A DNA stretch of 31,488 nt from Acidobacteriota bacterium. GTDB lineage: Bacteria > Acidobacteriota > Thermoanaerobaculia > Multivoradales > SZUA-115. Location: contig QIHU01000519.1 of assembly GCA_003231035.1 (NCBI GenBank), positions 1 to 31,488 of the forward strand, read 5' to 3'. Below the pieces are notes generated by a model. The model made no database searches. It saw only the letters and a list, made by a program, of their open reading frames with translations, and was not told where the DNA came from. Position numbers and translations under genes: made by a program. Positions 15,517 through 23,837 of the stretch are shown piece after piece; positions within the stretch are counted from its first letter, which is position 1; each line of letters opens with the position of its first letter.

Positions 15517-16505
15517 TCAGGACCCTTGGGACACTGGCTTCGGGGCAGCCGCCAAATGACGAAAGAACGTTTCCGGATCGATGTTCGCTCCGCAGACGAT
15601 CAACCCGACCCGTTTACCGCGCAACCGCGCGACCAGCGGCCCGACCAGTGCCGCCAAGGCGGCGGCACCAGCGGGCTCCACCGCCAGCTTGGCGTCGGTG
15701 AACAAGAGCGCCATGGCCGAGCGCGATCGACAAAATGTCGACACAAGGCGAAGGTATAGGGCGCGGCATACGGTGCGCCCAGACTGTCGGCAATGGTGTT
15801 CACGGACTCGATCGATCGCGGCTCACCGGCGGCGAAACTGCGATGCATGGTGTCCGCGCCTTCCGGCTCCACCCCGATCACTTGGCAATCAGGGTCGATC
15901 CGCTTGACCGCGTTGGCCACCCCCCCGCACAGGCCACCGCCACCGATGGGCACGATCACCGCGTCGAGCCCCGGCAGGCCGGCTCCGGAGGTTTGGCGGA
16001 TGAATTCAAGACCGACGCCCGCGGTGCCCAAAGCGGTAAGCCGACCCTCGAACGGATGAACGAATAGACGCCCTTCCTCGCGTTCGATGCGCCGACTTTC
16101 CTCGAAAGCCTGGTGGACATCCTCCATCAATCGAACTTCGGCGCCGTAGGCTCGGCTAGCGGCCACCCGAACCGGATTGGCACTCTTGGGCATCACCACT
16201 TTGGCGGTGGTACCCAAAGCCCGCGCCGCGAAGGCCACCGCGATCGCGTGGTTGCCAGCGCTGACCGTCGTCACCCCGCGCCGCAGCTCCTCACCAGACA
16301 GGGCCAGCACATTGAGCAGCGCTCCACGCACCTTGAAGGTTCCGGTGCGTTGCAAGAGCTCCAGCTTGAGTTCGACCTGGGTCTCGGTCCCCAAGAGGTT
16401 GTCCACGCCGAGTCCCGAGAGTCGCGATACCGGAGTGGTGAGGACCCGCTCTCCCAGCTCCTCGCGGGCCGCCTCGATCCGCGCCAAGGTCGGCGGCGCG
16501 GTCAT
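15517..16505 (-). pseudogene. Threonine/serine dehydratase (PLP), broken by a short deletion
   Basis: This is a fold-type II PLP enzyme of the threonine ammonia-lyase/serine dehydratase family, converting L-threonine or L-serine to the 2-oxo acid and ammonia. From ATG 16505 the frame encodes Lys58 in GTFKVRGAL (Schiff-base Lys), TVSAGNHAIAVAFAARALG, the glycine-rich PIGGGGLCGGVANAVK and NTIADSLGAPYAAPYTFALC. After FVDR near 15728 family sequence resumes in another frame at AMALLFTDAKLAVEPAGAAA and ends in VGLIVCGANIDPETFFRHLA. Compared with TdcB, about 28 nt are missing (8 nt found, about 36 expected). As written the protein loses its last 70 or so native residues. No ACT regulatory domain is present. 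An upstream ATG at 16535 would overlap the glyA end. A sequence error is possible. Confidence 0.85.
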
Positions 16506-16521
16506 CGGATCGCTGCTCGGC

Positions 16522-17769
16522 TTACTGCCAGTCATAGAGCGGAAACTCCGCGCAGAGTTCCTCAACCCTCCCCCGAATCGCCCGCTGGACAGACTCGGAC
16601 TCCGGTGCCTTCAGCACTTCGAAGATCATCTCGCCGATCGAATCCATCTGCGCCTCGCCCATCTCGCGAGTGGTCAGGGCGGCGGTTCCGAGACGGACTC
16701 CCGAGGCGATCATCGGCGGGTTCTCATCGTAGGGAATGGTGTTCTTGTTGGCGGTGATGCCAGCGGCCTCCAAAGCCTCTTCGGCAACCTTGCCAGTCAG
16801 TCCAATCGAGGTCACATCCACCAGCAAGAGGTGGTTATCAGTACCGCCTGAAACAATGCGCAAGCCGCGGTCGGCAAGACCGTTGGCCAAGCGCCGAGCG
16901 TTGGCGACTAGCTGCTTCTGATACTCGACGAACGACGGCGATAGAGCCTCTTTGAAGGCTACCGCCTTGGCGGCAATCACGTGCATCAAGGGACCACCCT
17001 GCAAACCGGGAAAAACCGCACGGTTGACCGCGGCGCGATGGACCTTTCGGCACAGGATCAAACCGGATCTCGGGCCGCGCAGAGTCTTGTGAGTGGTGCT
17101 GGTGACATAGTCCGCATGCGGCACCGGGGACGGGTGAATGCCCGCCGCCACCAAGCCGGCGATGTGAGCCATGTCCACCATTAACAGGGCTTCGACCTCA
17201 TCGGCGATTGCACGGAAGCGTTCGAAATCGATCTCTCGACTGTAAGCGCTAGCTCCCGCCACGATCATCTTCGGTCGTTCTTGCCGGGCCAGCCGCGCCA
17301 CCGCGTCGTAGTCGATCCGCTCGCTGTCGCGGTCGACGCCATAGGCCACCACCTCGAAGTCGCGGCCCGAGTAGGAAAGCGGATGACCGTGGGTCAGATG
17401 GCCGCCGCTGCTCAGTTCCATCCCCATCAGCTTGTCACCCGGCTGCAGGGCTGAAAAGTAGACCGCCATGTTGGCGCTGGAGCCACTATGCGGCTGCACG
17501 TTGGCATGTTCCGCGCCGAACAGCTTGCGCGCCCGCGAGCGCGCCAACCTCTCTACCGTATCGACATTCTCACAGCCGCCGTAATAGCGCCGCCCCGGGT
17601 ACCCCTCCGCGTACTTGTTGGTCAGCACCGAGCCGGTGGCTTCGAGCACCGCGCGGCTCACGAAGTTCTCCGAAGCGATCAACTCCAGCCCTTGGTTCTG
17701 CCGCTGACGCTCCGCGACGATGGCCTGGTGGATTTCCGGATCTACGGTGGCAAGGGGTCCGTGGACCAT
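16522..17769 (-). CDS. glyA: Serine hydroxymethyltransferase
   Basis: GlyA interconverts serine and glycine with tetrahydrofolate, the main source of one-carbon units. The 415-residue protein has full family sequence: LELIASENFVSRAVLEATGS, NKYAEGYPGRRYYGGCENVD, QPHSGSSANMAVYFSALQPG, the PLP Lys228 in TSTTHKTLRGPRSG, FPGLQGGPLMHVIAAKAVAF and NKNTIPYDENPP. AGGAG lies 9 nt before ATG 17769. It sits between rpiB (100 bp upstream) and the dehydratase (17 bp downstream), so it is likely part of a metabolic operon with purE. Confidence 0.97.
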   Translation of the reverse strand: MVHGPLATVDPEIHQAIVAERQRQNQGLELIASENFVSRAVLEATGSVLTNKYAEGYPGRRYYGGCENVDTVERLARSRARKLFGAEHANVQPHSGSSANMAVYFSALQPGDKLMGMELSSGGHLTHGHPLSYSGRDFEVVAYGVDRDSERIDYDAVARLARQERPKMIVAGASAYSREIDFERFRAIADEVEALLMVDMAHIAGLVAAGIHPSPVPHADYVTSTTHKTLRGPRSGLILCRKVHRAAVNRAVFPGLQGGPLMHVIAAKAVAFKEALSPSFVEYQKQLVANARRLANGLADRGLRIVSGGTDNHLLLVDVTSIGLTGKVAEEALEAAGITANKNTIPYDENPPMIASGVRLGTAALTTREMGEAQMDSIGEMIFEVLKAPESESVQRAIRGRVEELCAEFPLYDWQ

Positions 17770-17869
17770 TGAGCAGGCTCCTAAGTCGATAGGTTTGGGG
17801 TACCTAGCCCATTCTTCTCAACGATTTCGTGATGCGGGCTGCGAAACGGATCGGTGCGAGGGCCGACCC

Positions 17870-18304
17870 TTATTCGAGCGCGTGAATCTTGTCGACCCTA
17901 CGGCCGTGCCGGCCCCCTTCGAAGGGCGTGGCAAGAAAAGTCTCGACGATCTCAAGTGCCTCATCGGCGAGCAATCGCCGCGACCCCAAGGCGAGCACGT
18001 TGGCGTTATTGTGCTGCCGCGCCAAGCGTGCTTCTTCAACGTCATGGATGTTGGCCGCCCGAGTCCCATCGATCTTGTTGGCGGAGATCTCCATGCCCAC
18101 CCCGCTACCGCAGACCAACAGCCCCCGCTCGGCCTGGCCAGCGACGACTCGGCGAGCCACGCCGGCCGCGTACTCTGGATAGTCGGTACTCTCGGTCGAG
18201 TGAGTTCCGAGGTCCTCTACCTCGTGGCCCCGCTCTTCGAGCCGTCGGCGCAACTTCTCCTTGAGTTCGAACCCTGCGTGGTCGGCACCGATGGCGAGTT
18301 TCAC
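17870..18304 (-). CDS. rpiB: Ribose-5-phosphate isomerase B
   Basis: RpiB interconverts ribulose 5-phosphate and ribose 5-phosphate. The GTG at 18304 is chosen because AGGAGG lies 7 nt upstream and the protein then begins VKLAIGADHAGFELKEKLR, the usual family N-terminus; length 144 residues. Active-site motifs are STESTDYPEYA, GLLVCGSGVGMEISANKI (catalytic Cys) and ARLARQHNNANVLALGSR. Ribose 5-phosphate feeds PRPP and purine synthesis, which fits the purE gene nearby. Confidence 0.95.
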   Translation of the reverse strand: MKLAIGADHAGFELKEKLRRRLEERGHEVEDLGTHSTESTDYPEYAAGVARRVVAGQAERGLLVCGSGVGMEISANKIDGTRAANIHDVEEARLARQHNNANVLALGSRRLLADEALEIVETFLATPFEGGRHGRRVDKIHALE

Positions 18305-18362
18305 GAGGCTGCCTCCTGGCGATCCCTGAGCTGCAAGGCGCCGCTCCATGAGCGACGACCGC

Positions 18363-18707
18363 TCACTCGGCGTCCGCGGTTTCTTCAGCCGTTGCCGCCG
18401 CCACTTCGGAGGCGGCCTCAGTGGCGGATTCTTCCATTGCCTTCGGCGCCTCGGTTTCCGTAGCCTCAGCCTCGGCAGCGGCTTTCTTGGCCGGTGCTTT
18501 CTTGACCGCGGCCTTCTTAGTCGTCGCCTTCTTGGTCGTCGCCTTCTTGGTCGTCGCCTTCTTGGTCGTGACCTTCTTCTTGGTCGACGCGGAAGACTTC
18601 TTCTTGGCAGCCTTCTTGCCCGCGGCGATCGCCTCGCGACGAAGTTTCTTCAAACGCTCAGAACGACGCTTGCGCCGACGTCGTAGTTGCCGATCCTTCT
18701 CTCTCAT
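18363..18707 (-). CDS. Lys/Ala-rich basic protein with acidic tail (histone H1-like composition)
   Basis: ATG 18707 has AAAGGAG in front and gives 114 residues. The N-terminus is highly basic (MREKDRQLRRRRKRRSERLK). The middle is a low-complexity Lys/Ala/Thr stretch with four TTKKA-type repeats and further KKA units. The C-terminal 40 residues are Ala/Glu-rich and acidic (ETEAPKAMEESATEAASEV). The composition resembles H1-like nucleoid or RNA-associated proteins, and the start resembles short Arg-rich proteins of the DUF6800 kind. No function can be assigned. It lies between purE and rpiB in the same direction. Low complexity makes homology inference unreliable, but the ribosome binding site supports expression. 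Confidence 0.7.
   Translation of the reverse strand: MREKDRQLRRRRKRRSERLKKLRREAIAAGKKAAKKKSSASTKKKVTTKKATTKKATTKKATTKKAAVKKAPAKKAAAEAEATETEAPKAMEESATEAASEVAAATAEETADAE
18511..18570. repeat. Four 15-bp tandem repeats within the Lys/Ala-rich gene
   Basis: The unit GCCTTCTTGGTCGTC occurs at 18511-18525 (one mismatch), 18526-18540, 18541-18555 and 18556-18570 (last base differs). It encodes the TTKKA repeats on the minus strand, in frame, and is likely to vary in copy number. Confidence 0.9.
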
Positions 18708-18815
18708 GGTGGCTCCTTCAAAAGGACCGCCCGCGGCAGCCCTGACGAATCTTAAATCCAACGAAGGGTTGGAGCTTGCCGCACAGGCGGCTGAGTGTCA
18801 AGGCGGCCTCCGCCG

Positions 18816-19325
18816 CTACCGGCTATCGGCGATTCGCTGCTGCAACGCCTCATCGGCGCGACGACCCTTTTCGAGCATGGCCACCTTCTCTTGGCGCAGT
18901 TTCGTCGCCACCTCCTCATCGCCGCGGGCCAGGATTTGAAGCGCCAGCAAGGCCGCGTTCTCAGCTCGCCCAATCCCTACGCTAGCGACCGGTACCCCCG
19001 GCGGCATCTGAACGATAGACAACAGCGCGTCCAGCCCTTCGAGTTTAGCGGCGATCGGCACCCCGATCACCGGCAAGATGGTCTGCGCGGCCAGAACCCC
19101 TGGCAGATGGGCCGCCAAACCGGCTCCCGCGATCAAGACCTCGATCCCACGCCGCGAAGCACTGGCGGCATACTCGGCCGTTTCCACCGGCCTGCGGTGG
19201 GCCGACAGCACCCGCACCTCGGCCGGCACGTCAAATCGACGCAGCGTTGCTAGCGCCTTTTCCATCACCGGCCAATCGGAATCGCTACCCATCAAGATGC
19301 CGACGCGCGCGGTGGAACTACTCAT
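18816..19325 (-). CDS. purE: N5-carboxyaminoimidazole ribonucleotide mutase (PurE)
   Basis: PurE converts N5-CAIR to CAIR in purine synthesis. The start at ATG 19325 (GGAG upstream) gives 169 residues beginning MSSSTARVGILMGSDSDWPV. Family motifs are GSDSDWPVMEKA, VLSAHRRPVETAEYA, IAGAGLAAHLPGVLAAQT and PVIGVPI, plus the late LQMPPGVPVA-type loop (VQMPPGVPVASVGIG). The reading frame stays open upstream into the carboxyltransferase gene, but that extension is a shadow. It starts 11 bp after the carboxyltransferase stop. purK is not in the window. Confidence 0.96.
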   Translation of the reverse strand: MSSSTARVGILMGSDSDWPVMEKALATLRRFDVPAEVRVLSAHRRPVETAEYAASASRRGIEVLIAGAGLAAHLPGVLAAQTILPVIGVPIAAKLEGLDALLSIVQMPPGVPVASVGIGRAENAALLALQILARGDEEVATKLRQEKVAMLEKGRRADEALQQRIADSR

Positions 19326-19336
19326 GGGCTTGACTC

Positions 19337-20914
19337 CTAAAGAGGTAAGTTGCCGTGTTTTTTCGGGGGCAGACTCTCGCGCTTGCTGGAGAGTTGGCGC
19401 AGCGAGCGAACGATATGCGCGCGCGTTTGGCGCGGCTGGATGATGGCATCGATAAAGCCATGCTCCGCCGCCACGTAGGGATTGGAAAATTTGGCGCGGT
19501 ACTCGGCGACCTTCTCCGCCCTGAGCTGGGCAGCTTGCTCGCCCGCCGCTTGCAGTTCCCGGCGGTAGAGGATGTTGACCGCGCCATCCGGCCCCATCAC
19601 CGCGATCTCGGCGTTGGGGTAGGCGAGATTGACATCGGTGCGCAAGTGTTTGCTGGCCATCACGCAGTATGCGCCACCATAGGCCTTGCGGGTAATGACG
19701 GTGATCTTGGGTACCGTCGCCTCGGCGAAAGCATAGAGGAGCTTGGCGCCATGCTTGATGATGCCGCCGAATTCCTGCTGCGTACCCGGTAGAAAACCAG
19801 GGACGTCCTCGAAGGTGACCACAGGAATGTTGAAGGCATCGCAAAAGCGGACGAAACGAGCACCCTTGAGCGATGCATCGATGTCCAACACGCCGGCCAG
19901 GTAGGCCGGTTGGTTGGCGATGATGCCCACGCTCTGGTTGGCGAAGCGGGCGAAACCGACAACTAGATTGCGCGCATACTGAGCGTGCACTTCCAGGAGC
20001 TCGCCATCGTCCACCACCGCGTGGATCAACTTCTTGATGTCATAGGGCTTGTTCGGGTCGGTGGGCACCAGCTCGTCCAGGGCCGGCTCTTCGCGGCCCG
20101 GATCATCGCTACTCTTACCTTGAGGCGGGCTATCGAGGTTGTTGCTGGGCAGGTAGCTGAGCAGCTCTCGGATGTGCTGCAAACAGGCCGCGTCGTTGGC
20201 GGTGGTGAAGTGCGACACTCCGCTCTTGGCGCTGTGGGTCGCCGCGCCGCCCAGCTCCTCCTTGGTGACCTCCTCGTGAGTCACCGTCTTGATCACCTCG
20301 GGGCCGGTGACGAACATGTAGCTCGTCCCCTCGACCATCATGATGAAGTCGGTGATGGCGGGCGAGTAGACGGCACCGCCGGCACAGGGGCCCATGATCG
20401 CCGAAATTTGCGGCACGACCCCGGAAGCCAGAGTGTTGCGCAAGAAGATATCGGCATAGCCACCGAGCGAGACCACCCCTTCTTGAATCCGCGCGCCTCC
20501 GGAATCGTTGAGACCAATGATCGGAGCGCCGTTGTTCATCGCCAAGTCCATGACCTTGCAGATCTTGGCGGCGTTGGTCTCCGACAGTGAGCCCCCAAAG
20601 ACGGTGAAGTCTTGGGCGAAAAGATAAATCAGCCGACCATCGATGGTGCCGTAGCCACAGACCACGCCATCGCCAGGAATTTGCTTCGACTCCATGCCAA
20701 AGTCACGGCAGCGATGGGTCACCAGCGCATTGATCTCCACAAACGAACCCTGATCGAGCAGCAACTCGACCCGCTCGCGCGCGGTCAGTTTTCCCGCCGC
20801 GTGCTGGCGCTCGATGCGCGCCTCACCGCCCCCGAGACGAGCGGCTTCAAGCCGCCGCTCCAGTTCAGACGAGGCCGGCTTCGCCGCCTCGGGTTTCGGT
20901 TCCATTTGGCTCAT
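19337..20914 (-). CDS. Acyl-CoA carboxylase carboxyltransferase subunit (propionyl-CoA carboxylase beta type)
   Basis: This family transfers carboxyl between biotin and acyl-CoA (propionyl- or methylmalonyl-CoA). From ATG 20914 it has 525 residues, the usual length, with two crotonase-fold halves. Motifs include ERVELLLDQGSFVEINAL, YLFAQDFTVFGGSLSE, LNDSGGARIQEGVVSLGGY, MGPCAGGAVYSPAITDF, FVTGPEVIKTVTHEEV, FEDVPGFLPGTQQEFGGIIK, RKAYGGAYCVMASKHL and MGPDGAVNILYRREL. No biotin carboxylase, biotin carrier or mutase gene is nearby, so the substrate (propionyl-CoA carboxylase, PccB, versus a decarboxylase, MmdA) cannot be decided. It is the first gene of the minus-strand run toward the dehydratase and is divergent from tldD. 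Confidence 0.93.
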   Translation of the reverse strand: MSQMEPKPEAAKPASSELERRLEAARLGGGEARIERQHAAGKLTARERVELLLDQGSFVEINALVTHRCRDFGMESKQIPGDGVVCGYGTIDGRLIYLFAQDFTVFGGSLSETNAAKICKVMDLAMNNGAPIIGLNDSGGARIQEGVVSLGGYADIFLRNTLASGVVPQISAIMGPCAGGAVYSPAITDFIMMVEGTSYMFVTGPEVIKTVTHEEVTKEELGGAATHSAKSGVSHFTTANDAACLQHIRELLSYLPSNNLDSPPQGKSSDDPGREEPALDELVPTDPNKPYDIKKLIHAVVDDGELLEVHAQYARNLVVGFARFANQSVGIIANQPAYLAGVLDIDASLKGARFVRFCDAFNIPVVTFEDVPGFLPGTQQEFGGIIKHGAKLLYAFAEATVPKITVITRKAYGGAYCVMASKHLRTDVNLAYPNAEIAVMGPDGAVNILYRRELQAAGEQAAQLRAEKVAEYRAKFSNPYVAAEHGFIDAIIQPRQTRAHIVRSLRQLSSKRESLPPKKHGNLPL

Positions 20915-20943
20915 AGTGATCGCCTGCTTATCTATCACATCGG

Positions 20944-20963
20944 CTCTGGTTGCGTAACCAGAG
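20944..20963. promoter_or_regulatory. Perfect 8-bp inverted repeat in the carboxyltransferase/tldD divergent region
   Basis: CTCTGGTT (20944-20951) and AACCAGAG (20956-20963) flank GCGT. It sits 30 bp before the carboxyltransferase start and 47 bp before tldD in a 96-bp divergent gap, a good place for an operator serving both. The binding factor is unknown. Confidence 0.45.
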
Positions 20964-21010
20964 TTGCTCAACGCTCAGTCAAAACGCCGCTGCTGTGCGA
21001 CAATCGCGCG

Positions 21011-22327
21011 ATGTCTCTCTCCGGCCTCAACACCGCCGCCATTGCACGCGCATTAGCGCAGATGGGCGACCGGCCGGACGATCACGTGGAGGCTTTTTTC
21101 GAGCGCCGTGAACGGCTGGAACTGGCCCCGGAAGGGGAGGCTTGCGGCATGCGCTTGCGGCGTGAGGAGGGACTCGCGGTGCGGCTGGTGCGCGAGCGGC
21201 GCACTTGGTTGGCCAGCCGAGACGAGATTTCCGCCAACTCTCTGGCGGACGCCCTACGCCAGACAGCGCGGGTCTTGCCGGTCGCGCCCTATCCGCTGCC
21301 GAAGCTCACCGCCGGTTCCTGGAGCACGAGCGAGCCCGTGGCACCGCTCCTCGATTTTACCCCTGCCTTGCACCGTGCCGTACGCAGACGTCACGTCGCC
21401 TTTCCCTTGCTGATCTCGGTGCGCCAACACCAGCGTTGGGTGCAGGTGGTGGGACCACGGCTAGTGCCCGAAGCGGAGCACGAATCGTTTTACAGCATCG
21501 TGGCGACGATGCCGAGCGGACGCTACGGGGCGCTCTTCACTCAACTAGATGCAGCGGCGGTCGAAACGGTGGCCGGTTGTCTCGTCTCTCGGTTCCAGGC
21601 CCGGCAGGCAGCCCAGATTTCGACGGGGCGACGGCCGGTGGTCCTGGCAGCGGCAGCGGCAGCGGTCTTTCTCCACGAAGCGGTGGCACACGCCCTGGAA
21701 GCCGACGTCTTGGCGCAGGGTGGGGGCCGGCCGGAATCGGCGGTTGGCTTGCGACTGGGCAGCCCCGGGCTTCATGTTCTCGACGACCCTGGCGCCGCCC
21801 CGCCGCACGTAGCGCGGCGAACCGATGACGAGGGCAATCAGGTCTGCCGCCGCTGGTTACTGCGCGACGGAGTGGTGGAGCAACCCCTCGCCGACGCCCG
21901 CTGGGCCAACCTCTGTCCCGCGCTGGTGCCGGGAGCCGGCCGCCGCGGGAGTCGTCACGAGCCGCCAGGGCCGCGATCTTCTTACTTGGAGCTGCTGCCT
22001 GGGGAGCTGACCTTGGACGAGTTGCTGAGCAAGGCCGAGAACGGCCTCTTTATCGAGGAGGTCTCCCGTGGCCACCTCGACCCTCTGGATGGCACCTTCG
22101 TGCTCGACGCACCCTATGCGCGACGGATTCGAAGCGGCGCCATCGCCGAGGCGGTGGGCCGACTTCGGCTACGGGGAACCGTGGCCGGACTCCTCGCCTC
22201 GGTGCGTGGCATCGGCCGCGAGGTCGAAGTCGCGGGCGCAGGGTGGTGTGCCAAGGGCGGAACCATGCTACCCGTCTGGGCCTCGGCCCCGGCGCTGCGC
22301 TTGGCCGAAGTCGAGGTGCGGGGATGA
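21011..22327 (+). CDS. tldD: TldD family metallopeptidase
   Basis: TldD with TldE forms a heterodimeric zinc protease that degrades unfolded peptides and matures microcin- or RiPP-type precursors in several bacteria. The 438-residue protein has the HExxxH site in VFLHEAVAHALEADVL and the C-terminal Cys in GAGWCAKGGTMLPV. Both are slightly divergent: the family usually has HEAVGH and CGKxGQ. The preceding PFPLL and GYGALF-like segments and the final VRGIGREVEVAG are typical. The start is ATG 21011, and the longer open frame upstream is antisense to the carboxyltransferase. The stop overlaps the tldE start (ATGA). No RiPP precursor was recognised nearby. Confidence 0.88.
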   Translation: MSLSGLNTAAIARALAQMGDRPDDHVEAFFERRERLELAPEGEACGMRLRREEGLAVRLVRERRTWLASRDEISANSLADALRQTARVLPVAPYPLPKLTAGSWSTSEPVAPLLDFTPALHRAVRRRHVAFPLLISVRQHQRWVQVVGPRLVPEAEHESFYSIVATMPSGRYGALFTQLDAAAVETVAGCLVSRFQARQAAQISTGRRPVVLAAAAAAVFLHEAVAHALEADVLAQGGGRPESAVGLRLGSPGLHVLDDPGAAPPHVARRTDDEGNQVCRRWLLRDGVVEQPLADARWANLCPALVPGAGRRGSRHEPPGPRSSYLELLPGELTLDELLSKAENGLFIEEVSRGHLDPLDGTFVLDAPYARRIRSGAIAEAVGRLRLRGTVAGLLASVRGIGREVEVAGAGWCAKGGTMLPVWASAPALRLAEVEVRG

Positions 22328-23706
22328 GTCGCCCACCGGCAAGTCTCGACGATGTGCTCGCCGAACTCGCCCGCCGCGACTTCGAACACGGCGAGATCTA
22401 CACCAAATCCGGCCGCTCGCGGCGTATCGAGATTCGCCAAGACGGCGAGGATGTCAGCTTCCATGAAGAGGTGGGCTGGGCGGTGCGGGCCGGAGATGAG
22501 CGCTCCTCTCTCTTCGCCACCGCCAGCGGCAAACCACGCCTCGATTTTCCCTTCCCGGAACCGGACGGCCTCGGCCTGCGGCTGCCGGATCCGGTGGTGG
22601 ACACCGCCCGCTGGAAGGAGCCCTCCGATTTCGACGCACCGTTGTTGGGCGAACGGGAAGGGCTAGAGCTGTTGCGCTCGATCCACCGTCACCTCGAAGA
22701 AGAGCTGCGCGGAGCGCGACTGATCCACGCGCGACTGGAAGACGGAGCCAGCGAGAGCCACCTCGCCAGCAGTCGCGGCGTGCGCGCCGCCTGGCGCTCG
22801 CGGGTGGCGGCCTTGCGCCTGGAAGCCACCTGGCGGGGGCCGGCGGGCAGGGGCGGTAACCAGGGCATCGCGAGGGCAACCTTCTTCGCCGCCGAACGCG
22901 AGGCCAGAGCACTCAACCCACGCGCCTTGGCCCGACGGCTAGCGGCACGGCTCACCGTCGCAGCCACCGGCACCGCGCCGCAACAGGAAGAGGGCCAGAT
23001 GCTCCTCGCCCCGGAGGTCGCCACCCAGATTGTGGCTGCCTTGCGGCCCCTTTTCTGCGGTCATGGCGCGACGCAGCGAGCCGCCCTGCTCACCGACCAG
23101 CAGGGTCAACTCGCCTCCTCCGCGTTGAGTGTGATCGATGACGGCCGGCTGGCCGGCGGCACCTTCGAAGCTCCGGTCGACGGCGAAGGGATGGCCACCC
23201 GGCGCGTCGTCTTGATGGAAGATGGGCGCTTTCGCCAAGCGCTGCTCAGCCACGGCGACCTCGCCCACGAAGGGCTCCGCGGCGATGAGAATCCTCACGA
23301 TGAAAGGGGAACAGGGTTGCCCATCGCGGTGGGCTGTGCGCGCCGGACGAGCTGGCGCGACCTGCCGCGCAGTGGCCCCACCCACCTCTACGTGAAGCCG
23401 CGCCGCGACCTCACCGTTGCCACGATGGTCGGCGGAATCGAGCACGGCTACTATCTGATCGAACTGGGCGATCCTGGCCGTTTCGACTTCGCCAACGATC
23501 GCTTCACCCTCCCCGTTCGAGGCTTCCGCGTCGAAGACGGACGGGCCACCGCACCCATCGCCCCAGCTTGGCTCGGTGGCTCGATCAGCGGCCTCTTGCA
23601 CGGTATCCGAGCGGTGGGTCGCGACCTGACCTTCATGCCCCTCGACGGAATGATCGGAAGCCCCACCCTGCTCATCGAAGGGCTGACCCTGCGCGGGGCA
23701 GGGTAG
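22324..23706 (+). CDS. tldE: TldE/PmbA family protease partner
   Basis: TldE (PmbA) is the non-catalytic partner of TldD. The 460-residue protein begins MSRPPASLDDVLAELARRDF with four-base overlap to tldD. It shows EIYTKSGRSRRIEIRQDGED, the mid-region ESHLASSRGVRAAWRSRVAA, and the C-terminal signature GGIEHGYYLIELGDPGRFDF, LPVRGFRVEDGRATAPIAPA, GSISGLLHGIRAVGRDLTF and GSPTLLIEGLTL. No zinc-binding HExxxH is present, as expected for TldE. It is Arg-rich in the middle. Co-expression with tldD is strongly implied. Confidence 0.9.
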   Translation: MSRPPASLDDVLAELARRDFEHGEIYTKSGRSRRIEIRQDGEDVSFHEEVGWAVRAGDERSSLFATASGKPRLDFPFPEPDGLGLRLPDPVVDTARWKEPSDFDAPLLGEREGLELLRSIHRHLEEELRGARLIHARLEDGASESHLASSRGVRAAWRSRVAALRLEATWRGPAGRGGNQGIARATFFAAEREARALNPRALARRLAARLTVAATGTAPQQEEGQMLLAPEVATQIVAALRPLFCGHGATQRAALLTDQQGQLASSALSVIDDGRLAGGTFEAPVDGEGMATRRVVLMEDGRFRQALLSHGDLAHEGLRGDENPHDERGTGLPIAVGCARRTSWRDLPRSGPTHLYVKPRRDLTVATMVGGIEHGYYLIELGDPGRFDFANDRFTLPVRGFRVEDGRATAPIAPAWLGGSISGLLHGIRAVGRDLTFMPLDGMIGSPTLLIEGLTLRGAG

Positions 23707-23837
23707 TCGCCCGTACCGAATTGCACCATGGCTTGCCCGCCACCCCACGGAAGAGCTACTCTGGCACCGCTGACCCGTGCCGCGATTACCTCGAGGCTCT
23801 TCCCGAAGGCGGCCTTTCCTCTACGGAGCACCTCCAC

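Noticed and set aside
19326..19844. Upstream extension of the purE reading frame
   Set aside because: It overlaps the carboxyltransferase gene in another frame; PurE proper starts at ATG 19325.
20612..21010. Upstream extension of the tldD reading frame
   Set aside because: It is antisense to the carboxyltransferase gene; family sequence starts at ATG 21011.
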